DNA from: Campylobacteraceae bacterium
Lineage (GTDB): Bacteria > Campylobacterota > Campylobacteria > Campylobacterales > Sulfurospirillaceae
Reading direction: 5' to 3'
NCBI GenBank assembly: GCA_019162915.1
Contig: JAFLKZ010000028.1
Location: 9,288 to 30,901, forward strand
DNA: 21,614 nt
The translations under genes and the position numbers were made by a program. Below the pieces are notes generated by a model that made no database searches, was not told where the DNA came from, and worked only from the letters and a program-made list of their open reading frames with translations. This document shows, piece by piece, positions 15,498 through 21,614 of this stretch; within the stretch, counting starts at the first letter, position 1, and the number at the start of each line of letters is the position of its first letter.

Positions 15498-15682
15498 TGC
15501 GCAACCAATCTGATAATTTAAAATTCACCATTAGCACACTAAACGGCTTACATGTAAAGAAAAGTAGCCTGTCACGATTTTTTAAGGCTTTTTATGAGAA
15601 TAAAGCGATTTTGAGTCAAGAAGATTTAGAGACTTATATTGCTGATGCTAAAGCAAAAAATATAGCATGGACTATCAAATGA
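15494..15682 (+). pseudogene. Relic of the rfbG 3' end after cassette C
   Basis: This is a 62-codon frame whose second half (FKAFYENKAILSQEDLETY onwards) matches the last 32 residues of RfbG. The 46-bp core 15608-15653 is identical to 14479-14524. The first half (about 15500-15582) has no recognised parent but contains an exact TTACATGTAA at 15548. The stop TGA overlaps the ATG of the thiamine-diphosphate enzyme gene (15679), which looks like the original rfbG-to-next-gene junction. I infer that this is the old rfbG end, left behind when a segment with an intact rfbG end and cassette C came in. Confidence 0.85.
15608..15653 (+). repeat. rfbG 3'-end duplication, relic copy
   Basis: Identical over 46 bases to 14479-14524. 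The flanking bases differ at roughly one position in four to six, so this is not a fresh exact duplication; it fits replacement by a related but diverged allele. Confidence 0.95.
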
Positions 15683-17427
15683 AAGCATCTGACTATATCG
15701 TACAATTTTTAATCGATCAAGAGATTGACAAAGTGTTCGGATATATCGGTGGTGCAGTTGCTCATTTGTATGATTCTTTGGATAAACATGATGGTATTGA
15801 AATAGTTAATACTATACATGAACAAGGAGCAGGATTTGCTGCTGAAGGATATGCCAGGGTAACTGGAAAAACAGGTATAGCGACGGCAACAAGTGGACCA
15901 GGTGCGACAAATCTCATAACTCCAATTGGAAGTTGTTTTTTTGATTCGATTCCAACACTTTTTATTACAGGGCAAGTTAATACCTATGAATATAAGTATG
16001 ATACTCCTGTAAGGCAGATAGGTTTTCAAGAAACGGATATTGTTAGTATAGTAAGGCCTATTACTAAATATGCTGTGATGATAGATGATATTAGTAATTT
16101 ACGATATGAACTTGAAAAAGCTTTCTTTTTAACACAATATGGTAGAAAAGGACCTGTACTAATAGATATTCCGATGAATATTCAACGAACAGATTTTGAT
16201 CCAATTGAACAGAAATCCTTTTTTGAGAGTGCTGAATATAAAGATTTAACGATGGATTATGATTTTTCTAATTTTGAAAAAATTGTTGAAATGTTAAAAA
16301 CTTCCAATCGCCCCATTTTTCTCATTGGTGGAGGAAGTCGCCTTTCATCTTTAGCACCAAAAGTTATTAATCAATTATTAGAAAAATATAACTTACCAGT
16401 TGTTTATTCATTGATGGGTAAAGATGTTGTTAAAGATGATTATAAGTACAATTTTGGACTTATTGGTTCTTATGGAAATCGATATGGTAATTTAGCTTTA
16501 GCCAATGCTGATTTGATTATAGTATTGGGTTCACGCCTTGATACAAGACAAACAGGCACAGATCTAAAAACTTTTGCAAGAGAAGCAAAAATCATACAAG
16601 TAGATATCGATAAAAATGAGTTGAACTCAAAAATTAAGGCAGAGGTAGCACTTCATTGTGATATTGCTTACTTTGTAAATGAGTTATTGAAACATGATTT
16701 TAGTCATAATATTGATATATGGCACGATAAACTTGCACTCTATAAGCGAAAATATTCATCAACCATTGGTATTGATGGCAAAGAGAAAGTACCTAATAAA
16801 ATAATTGAAGCTATTTCCAAAAGTTCGTCGGATGATGACATTGTTTGCGTTGATGTAGGGCAACATCAAATGTGGGTTGCACAGTCTTTTGATACAAAAG
16901 CAGCTCAGAGAGTTCTCTTTTGTGGAGGAATGGGAGCTATGGGATTTGCATTACCTGCAGCCATAGGAGCAACCATAGGAAGTGGTAAACGCGCTATTGT
17001 TATTGTCGGCGATGGAGGATTTCAGATGAATATTCAAGAACTAGAAGTCATCAAAAGAAGAAATTTACCCATCAAAGTTTTTATTATGAATAATGCTAAT
17101 TTAGGCATGGTTCGGCAATTTCAAGAACTTTATTTTGATAAAAGATACATAGGTACTCAAAAAGATTATAGTGTCCCAAATTTTGAAAGTATTGCCAAAG
17201 CATATGGTCTTAGCAGTTGTACAGTTTCAAATAATGATGAAATTCATCAAAAAATTCGAGAAACATTAACTCATAACCAACCAGAAATTATCAATATTTG
17301 CCTAGAAGAAGAGATGACAACGGTAGAGCCAAAATTAATTGTCAATAAGCCCATTGAAGACATGTATCCATTTTTAGATAGAGAAGAGTTTAAAGCTATG
17401 ATGATTGTTAAGCCTTTGGATGTGTAA
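15679..17427 (+). CDS. Thiamine-diphosphate enzyme of the acetolactate synthase family, YerE-like
   Basis: The 582-residue protein has the three-domain acetolactate synthase layout. The N-terminal pyrimidine-binding domain has catalytic E48 in IHEQGAGFAAEGYAR and TSGPGATN. The central domain is FAD/nucleotide-binding-like. The C-terminal pyrophosphate domain has VGDGGFQMN (D445) and MNNANLGM. No small regulatory subunit is nearby, and the gene sits between CDP-dideoxyhexose genes. A role like Yersinia YerE, which attaches a two-carbon unit from pyruvate to CDP-4-keto-3,6-dideoxyglucose, is therefore more likely than branched amino acid synthesis. ATG 15679 is preferred over 15667 because it makes an ATGA overlap with the relic rfbG end. 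The enzyme class is certain; the YerE role is inference. Confidence 0.8.
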   Translation: MKASDYIVQFLIDQEIDKVFGYIGGAVAHLYDSLDKHDGIEIVNTIHEQGAGFAAEGYARVTGKTGIATATSGPGATNLITPIGSCFFDSIPTLFITGQVNTYEYKYDTPVRQIGFQETDIVSIVRPITKYAVMIDDISNLRYELEKAFFLTQYGRKGPVLIDIPMNIQRTDFDPIEQKSFFESAEYKDLTMDYDFSNFEKIVEMLKTSNRPIFLIGGGSRLSSLAPKVINQLLEKYNLPVVYSLMGKDVVKDDYKYNFGLIGSYGNRYGNLALANADLIIVLGSRLDTRQTGTDLKTFAREAKIIQVDIDKNELNSKIKAEVALHCDIAYFVNELLKHDFSHNIDIWHDKLALYKRKYSSTIGIDGKEKVPNKIIEAISKSSSDDDIVCVDVGQHQMWVAQSFDTKAAQRVLFCGGMGAMGFALPAAIGATIGSGKRAIVIVGDGGFQMNIQELEVIKRRNLPIKVFIMNNANLGMVRQFQELYFDKRYIGTQKDYSVPNFESIAKAYGLSSCTVSNNDEIHQKIRETLTHNQPEIINICLEEEMTTVEPKLIVNKPIEDMYPFLDREEFKAMMIVKPLDV

Positions 17428-17430
17428 GTT

Positions 17431-17508
17431 ATGAATATATTTATCACAGGCTCTAACGGTTTTTTAGGAACACATCTTAAAGAGTATTTTGAAGGTGTGT
17501 TAAGTTGA
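17431..17508 (+). pseudogene. Relic 5' end of the downstream epimerase gene
   Basis: This 25-codon frame begins MNIFITGSNGFLGTHLKEY, matching 17 of 19 residues at the start of the intact epimerase (18899). The DNA differs at 8 of the first 57 bases. It then loses similarity and stops at TGA, which overlaps the AlbA gene's TTG start. It sits three bases after the thiamine-diphosphate enzyme stop, the expected original place for the epimerase. The copies flank cassette D. It may still be translated and couple ribosomes onto the AlbA gene. Confidence 0.88.
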
Positions 17509-18902
17509 AAAACAATCTTGAAATTATAAACTCTATCATCTCGCAAGGAGAGAGTCTCCGTGTTGAATTTAAAGAGTCAAAAACACAGCTCAATAAAGAT
17601 GTGTATGAAACGGTATGTGCATTTTCAAATCGTGCGGGTGGTCATATTTTACTAGGGGTCAAGGATGATGGCGGTATTGCAGGAGTAGATAAAGATGCAA
17701 TTGAGAGTATAAAAAAAGATTTTGTGACAACTATAAATAATCCTCAAAAGTTTAGCCCGCCTTTGTATCTAAACATTCAAATGATAGAGATAGAGGAAAA
17801 AAATATTTTACATATTGAAGTTCCCATGAGTAAGTCAGTCCATACTTTAAATGGCAAAATATTTGACAGAAACAACGATAGTGATATAAATATCACAGGA
17901 CAAAATGCAAATATTGCAAATCTTTATCTTTTTAAGCAAGACATTCATACAGAAGATAAGATATTTCCTTATGCGACAATGGATGATTTTGATCTAGAAC
18001 TTATCAAACGGATACGGATAGTAGCCTCAAATAGACGAGCAGATACCCATCCTTGGGAGGGGTTGAGTGATTTTGAACTTTTTAAAAGCGCAGGACTTTA
18101 CAAAGTAGATAAAATGACCAATAAAGAGGGCTTTACACTTGGAGCAATATTGCTTTTCGGGAAAGATGAAACCATCATAAATGCCTTGCCTCATCACAAA
18201 ACTGACCTTATACTTCGCAAAGCAAATCTTGATAGATATGATGATAGAGAGATAATCACAACCAATCTCATAGATAGCTACTATAAAATGATGGAATTTG
18301 CAAAAAAGCACTTAAATGACCCATTTTATTTGGAAGGTGATGTGAGAATAAGTTTAAGAGATAAAATCTTTCGTGAAGCAGTAGCAAATAGCTTAATCCA
18401 TAGGGAGTACAGCAGTGCTTATGTAGCAAAGATGATTATAGAAAATGGGAAAGTAGTTTTTGAAAATGCAAATATTCCGTACACTTATGGAGAACTGAAA
18501 CCTTCGCATTTTACACCATATCCAAAAAATCCAAATATTGCAAAAGTATTTCGAGAGATAGGATTTGCTGATGAGTTGGGAAGTGGGGTTAAAAATCTGT
18601 ATAAATACTCAAAAGCCTATGGTGGAAGCGACCCAGTCATAGTTGAAGGTGAGATTTTCAAAATAGAAGTTGCAATCGAATCTGAAACCACCCCAATCAC
18701 CACCCCAATCACCACCCCAATCACGACAAAAGAGAAACTCATGGAGACTCTAAGAATGAACCCAGCCATCACTCGTGAAGAGTTGGCAAACACTCTTGGA
18801 ATAAGTATAAATACAGTAAAAGAGTATATCCTGAAATTAAAAAAAGAAAATCTTTTGGAACGAATAGGTGACAATAGAAAAGGGCGATGGAAAATAATAT
18901 GA
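17505..18902 (+). CDS. Schlafen AlbA_2 / ATP-binding DNA-binding protein, copy 2 (cassette D)
   Basis: This 465-residue protein has the same architecture as the one at 8588. An AlbA_2 domain comes first (LRVEFKESK, AFSNRAGGHILLGVKDDG), then an ATPase-like part (FREAVANSLIHREYSSAY, VVFENANIPY, FADELGSGVKNLYKY). A TTPI repeat linker and a C-terminal helix-turn-helix follow (ITREELANTLGISINTVKEY). The start is TTG 17505, with GAAGG nine bases upstream and a TTGA overlap with the epimerase relic. The stop overlaps the intact epimerase ATG (ATGA). It is too different from copy 1 to be a recent duplicate. Function is unknown; a link to defence or regulation is known for some relatives. Confidence 0.82.
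   Translation: MKNNLEIINSIISQGESLRVEFKESKTQLNKDVYETVCAFSNRAGGHILLGVKDDGGIAGVDKDAIESIKKDFVTTINNPQKFSPPLYLNIQMIEIEEKNILHIEVPMSKSVHTLNGKIFDRNNDSDINITGQNANIANLYLFKQDIHTEDKIFPYATMDDFDLELIKRIRIVASNRRADTHPWEGLSDFELFKSAGLYKVDKMTNKEGFTLGAILLFGKDETIINALPHHKTDLILRKANLDRYDDREIITTNLIDSYYKMMEFAKKHLNDPFYLEGDVRISLRDKIFREAVANSLIHREYSSAYVAKMIIENGKVVFENANIPYTYGELKPSHFTPYPKNPNIAKVFREIGFADELGSGVKNLYKYSKAYGGSDPVIVEGEIFKIEVAIESETTPITTPITTPITTKEKLMETLRMNPAITREELANTLGISINTVKEYILKLKKENLLERIGDNRKGRWKII
18687..18722 (+). repeat. 12-bp in-frame tandem repeat in AlbA copy 2
   Basis: Three perfect copies of ACCACCCCAATC encode TTPI units in the linker before the helix-turn-helix. This is the same position and unit length, but a different sequence, from the repeat in AlbA copy 1. 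Confidence 0.95.
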
Positions 18903-19819
18903 ATATTTTTATAACAGGTTCTAGTGGTTTTGTAGGAACACATCTCAAAGAGTACCTTCTCAAAAACTATAACTATTCACTTTTTACACCATTAAGCCAA
19001 GAGCTTGATCTAAGTGATGAAAAAGCGGTAGACAAGTATATTTTAGAAAATAACATAGATATTATCATCCATACTGCCAATCGTGGAGGTGGGCGAGATA
19101 CTGCTGATATGAAGAGCATTACAGAGTACAATTTACGCATCTTCTTCAATATTGCCAAACATGAAAAAAATGTGAAGAGGATTATCTCTTTTGGAAGTGG
19201 TGCGGAGTATGGTAAGCATAAACCCATCATCGAGGCAAAAGAAGAAGACTATCTTGATGCTTTGCCACTAGATGAATATGGATTTTACAAGTCAATTGCA
19301 TCACGCTATATTGAAAAGTCTGAAAATATAATACAGCTTAGGATATTTGGAGCGTATGGTGAGTATGAAAATTATCGGTATAAATTTATTTCAAATGCGA
19401 TAGTTAAAAATCTTTTGCATATGCCCATAACCATTAATAAAAATGTTTTCTTTGACTATATTTATGTTGATGATTTGGTTAGAATGATAGACTTTTTTAT
19501 TCACAATGATGCCAAAGAAAAGATTTATAATGTTACCACGGGGTCAAAAATAGATCTTATAACTTTGGCTGAATTAGTCAATAGTACGAGCGATTTTCAA
19601 TCAGATATAAAAGTACTCAATGATGGATTGAATAACGAATATACCTCAAACAATCAACGAATTTTAAAAGAACTAGGAAATTTTCAGTTTACATCGCATC
19701 AAAATGCAATAGCTAAAATGAGATGTTATTTTAAAGAAAATTTAGATAAATTAGAAATAGAAATGATTAAAGAAGACCCTTACTTAAAAATAATAGACAA
19801 TATGTGGAAAAAGGAGTAA
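18899..19819 (+). CDS. NAD-dependent epimerase/dehydratase (extended SDR), likely CDP-sugar reductase or epimerase
   Basis: This 306-residue SDR has Rossmann loop ITGSSGFVGTH, IIHTANRGGG, SFGSGAEYG, catalytic YGFYK and IFGAYGEYE, with YIYVDDLVRM later. It is probably the tailoring enzyme that reduces or epimerises the product of the thiamine-diphosphate enzyme and RfbH, in the place of Yersinia YerF, although YerF similarity cannot be verified here. ATG 18899 overlaps the AlbA stop and matches the start of the relic at 17431; an in-frame ATG at 18887 lies inside the AlbA gene. The ribosome site of the next gene overlaps its last codons. Confidence 0.78.
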   Translation: MNIFITGSSGFVGTHLKEYLLKNYNYSLFTPLSQELDLSDEKAVDKYILENNIDIIIHTANRGGGRDTADMKSITEYNLRIFFNIAKHEKNVKRIISFGSGAEYGKHKPIIEAKEEDYLDALPLDEYGFYKSIASRYIEKSENIIQLRIFGAYGEYENYRYKFISNAIVKNLLHMPITINKNVFFDYIYVDDLVRMIDFFIHNDAKEKIYNVTTGSKIDLITLAELVNSTSDFQSDIKVLNDGLNNEYTSNNQRILKELGNFQFTSHQNAIAKMRCYFKENLDKLEIEMIKEDPYLKIIDNMWKKE

Positions 19820-19821
19820 AG

Positions 19822-20046
19822 ATGCAAGCCATTAGAGAGATAGTGTCTAGAGATATATTTATAAATTTTGAGATACCAAAAGAGTTTGGTGATAGATTTG
19901 AAATGATTCTTCTTCCAGCAACAAGGTTGGATGTAAAAGATGACCTTGCTCATGAAAATAAAACAATGATGCAATGCCAGTCTGAGAATGGTTTTTCAAA
20001 AAATGTACTAGCTGCCAAAAGTGAGGATATATGGAATGACATCTAG
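19822..20046 (+). CDS. Antitoxin of cassette E, paired with a MazF/PemK-like domain
   Basis: This 74-residue protein opens MQAIREIVSRDIFINFEIPK and continues EFGDRFEMILLP, ending in a short acidic tail with EDIWNDI. The pattern is shared with the VapB-like protein at 7981, suggesting one antitoxin family serving two toxin types. The start is fixed by AAGGAG (19810-19815) before ATG 19822. The toxin-like frame begins at 20036, 11 bases before this gene's stop, the usual overlap for such pairs. The antitoxin role is inferred from context and resemblance. Confidence 0.65.
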   Translation: MQAIREIVSRDIFINFEIPKEFGDRFEMILLPATRLDVKDDLAHENKTMMQCQSENGFSKNVLAAKSEDIWNDI

Positions 20047-21614
20047 AAAAATATATAAATTACCTTTTCCATTTACAGATTTAAGTGGAGCTAAGGCAAG
20101 ACCGGCTTTGGCTTTATCTGAGCCAGACGAATATGGAGATATAGAATTTTTATTTATCACATCAAGGGATTCTAGAAGTTTTGGATTGACTATCGATATT
20201 CCTGAGGGATTGTTGAAATACAGTTCAAAAATCCATATCGATAAAAAATATTTACTCAATAAAGATATTATTATTAAAGAGTTAGCCGAAGTCAACGATC
20301 TGCTTTTTGAAAAAGTTTTAAAAAGTCTAGCGCTACAAGATGTAAAACATTATTATAATTCAATTCATAAGCCGGCCCAAACAAAACCATTTGTAGCAGG
20401 TAAAAGTCGTGTAAACTACGCTGGGCGAGTGTTTGATGAAAAAGAGATGATGAATCTTGTCGATAGCTCACTTGATTTTTGGTTGACTTATGGGGATTAT
20501 TCCAAAAAATTTGAAAAAGAGTTGGCTAACTTTTTAGGAGTAAGATGGACATTTTTAGTGAATAGTGGCAGTAGTGCTAATCTTTTAGCATTTTATGCAC
20601 TAACTTCACCACTTCTTAAAGAGCGACAAGTAAAGCGAGGCGATGAAGTCATCACTGTTGCGGCAGGATTTCCAACAACGGTAGCACCAATTGTTCAGTA
20701 TGGAGCTGTGCCTGTTTTTGTAGATATGGAGCTTACCCACTTTAATATTGATGTCACACAGTTGGAATTTGCTTTAAGCCCAAAAACGAAAGCTGTCATG
20801 ATAGCTCATACCCTTGGCAATCCTTTTAATATTAAAGCAGTAAAAGCATTTTGTGATAAACACAATCTATGGCTCATTGAAGATAACTGTGATGCACTTG
20901 GCTCAACTTATGACAATAAACCTACAGGCACATGGGGAGACATAGGAACAAGTAGCTTTTATCCACCACACCATATGACAATGGGTGAGGGAGGAGCTAC
21001 TTATACGGACAATCCTTTACTTAAAAAGATAATGCTCTCTATGAGAGACTGGGGAAGAGACTGTTGGTGTGAAAGTGGTGTTGATAACACTTGTGGGTGC
21101 CGTTTTTCTCAGAGTTTTGGAACTTTACCAAAAGGTTATGACCATAAATATATTTACTCTCACTTTGGTTTTAACCTTAAAGCAACAGATATGCAAGCAG
21201 CTATTGGCTGTGCACAGCTTGAAAAGTTTCCAAGTTTTGTAGAAAAAAGAAAAGAGAACTTTAAAAAGCTTTATGATGGGCTTAAAAACATTAAAGAATT
21301 AACTTTAGTAGAAACTCAGCCTTTGAGTGATCCAAGTTGGTTTGGCTTTATGATGACACTCAGAGATAGTGTAAGATTTACAAGAAATGAACTCGTAGAA
21401 CATCTCGAAAATAACAATATTCAAACCAGAAACCTTTTTGCAGGAAATATGCTCAGACATCCTATGTTTGATAGTTTGATAAAAGATAAAGAGTATAGAG
21501 TCATTGGAAATCTTCTTAATACAGATAAGATCATGAATGATAGCTTTTGGATTGGACTTTATCCGGGCATGGGTGATGATGCTATTCTTTATATGATTGA
21601 GAAAATTAGAGAGT
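20036..21614 (+). CDS. rfbH: MazF/PemK-like toxin domain fused in frame to RfbH (CDP-4-keto-6-deoxyglucose 3-dehydrase), 3' end cut by window
   Basis: One open frame runs from ATG 20036 to the window end (526 codons). Residues 1 to about 98 look like a complete short MazF/PemK RNase: LPFPFTDLSGAKARPALALS with R22, FLFITSR with T42/S43, and the closing KIHIDKKYLLNKDIIIKELA. From about 103 it is RfbH (DdhC/E1): KPFVAGKS, SGSSANLLAFYALTS, VAAGFPTTV and the PLP-lysine-replacing His pair (H312-H313) in FYPPHHMTMGEGG. The iron-sulfur pattern C-x57-C-x1-C-x7-C is exact (C285, C343, C345, C353). No in-frame ATG, GTG or TTG lies between 20215 and 20428, so RfbH has no obvious start of its own; TTG at 20210/20213 behind GAGGG is the only nearby candidate. 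Only a few C-terminal residues are missing. Confidence 0.85.
   Translation, partial: MTSRKIYKLPFPFTDLSGAKARPALALSEPDEYGDIEFLFITSRDSRSFGLTIDIPEGLLKYSSKIHIDKKYLLNKDIIIKELAEVNDLLFEKVLKSLALQDVKHYYNSIHKPAQTKPFVAGKSRVNYAGRVFDEKEMMNLVDSSLDFWLTYGDYSKKFEKELANFLGVRWTFLVNSGSSANLLAFYALTSPLLKERQVKRGDEVITVAAGFPTTVAPIVQYGAVPVFVDMELTHFNIDVTQLEFALSPKTKAVMIAHTLGNPFNIKAVKAFCDKHNLWLIEDNCDALGSTYDNKPTGTWGDIGTSSFYPPHHMTMGEGGATYTDNPLLKKIMLSMRDWGRDCWCESGVDNTCGCRFSQSFGTLPKGYDHKYIYSHFGFNLKATDMQAAIGCAQLEKFPSFVEKRKENFKKLYDGLKNIKELTLVETQPLSDPSWFGFMMTLRDSVRFTRNELVEHLENNNIQTRNLFAGNMLRHPMFDSLIKDKEYRVIGNLLNTDKIMNDSFWIGLYPGMGDDAILYMIEKIRE

Larger units (their letters stand above)
210..15557. repeat. Dispersed palindrome TTACATGTAA (best form CTTTACATGTAAAG)
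   Basis: Exact 10-mers start at 210, 309, 1248, 2663, 3679, 7722, 11071, 11875, 12198 and 15548. The full 14-mer is perfect at 307, 3677 and 11873. Near copies: TTACATGTAG at 5095 and 14182, TTTAAATGTAAA at 10983, and ACCATGTAA forms near 7511 and 12501. Nearly all lie inside genes and are read as Leu-His-Val or Phe/Leu-Thr-Cys-Lys; the third frame would contain a stop. Composition alone predicts about 0.1 site in the window. The function is unknown. Confidence 0.9.

Noticed and set aside
210..15557. TTACATGTAA as a transcription-factor operator
   Set aside because: Nearly all copies lie deep inside coding regions and none in the divergent intergenic region, so a promoter operator is unlikely to be its main role.
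15679..17427. Housekeeping acetolactate synthase IlvB
   Set aside because: There is no ilvH or other branched-chain amino acid gene nearby and it is nested among CDP-sugar genes; kept as an alternative only.
5331..20330. Integron or transposon origin of the toxin cassettes
   Set aside because: I saw no integrase, transposase, attC-like inverted repeats or short target-site duplications at cassette edges. The visible scars are partial gene-end duplications.

Overview
The window is AT-rich, very densely packed and reads like a chromosome segment of a member of the Campylobacterota (Sulfurospirillum/Sulfurimonas/Campylobacter-like). This is inferred from protein character: a periplasmic LigE-type DNA ligase, a PolB-like exonuclease, an LpxL-type acyltransferase beside ELM1-family and GT4 genes, and frequent ATGA, TTGA or TAATG gene overlaps. 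It is not based on a database search. No tRNA, rRNA, CRISPR array, transposase or integrase was seen.

Layout. Positions 1-2247 (minus strand) hold a lipid A/core-oligosaccharide group: an LpxL-like acyltransferase, an ELM1-family gene broken by an apparent 1-base deletion, and a partial GT4 glycosyltransferase. A 63-bp divergent intergenic region (2248-2310) separates it from a single plus-strand run that fills the rest of the window (about 19.3 kb) with no recognisable terminator. The run starts with a 3'-5' exonuclease and a phosphomannomutase/phosphoglucomutase. It then makes nucleotide sugars: dTDP-rhamnose (rfbA, rfbB, rfbC, rfbD), a UDP-hexosamine-type dehydrogenase, and a CDP-3,6-dideoxyhexose branch (rfbF, rfbG, rfbH). 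The CDP branch also contains a thiamine-diphosphate enzyme resembling YerE and an SDR epimerase/reductase, so the product may be a yersiniose-like branched sugar for O-antigen or capsule.

The striking property is that this sugar operon is interrupted at five places by toxin-antitoxin or defence-type genes, all in the same direction and mostly translationally coupled: (A) MNT-HEPN at 5331-6058; (B) VapBC-like plus a Schlafen/AlbA ATPase-like regulator at 7981-9943; (C) a DUF1016-like remnant plus a second MNT-HEPN at 14555-15497; (D) a second AlbA gene at 17505-18902; (E) an antitoxin followed by a MazF/PemK-like domain at 19822-20330. Two insertions left scars. The 3' end of rfbG exists twice, on either side of cassette C, and the 5' end of the epimerase gene exists twice, on either side of cassette D. 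At E the MazF-like domain is fused in frame to RfbH, whose iron-sulfur and active-site residues are intact. No ATG, GTG or TTG lies where RfbH would need its own start.

A second genome-scale signal is the palindrome TTACATGTAA (best form CTTTACATGTAAAG). It occurs 10 times exactly between 210 and 15557, almost always inside genes, and is absent from the toxin cassettes and from everything after 15557. It may be a resident-genome marker such as an uptake, methylation or chromosome-organising site.
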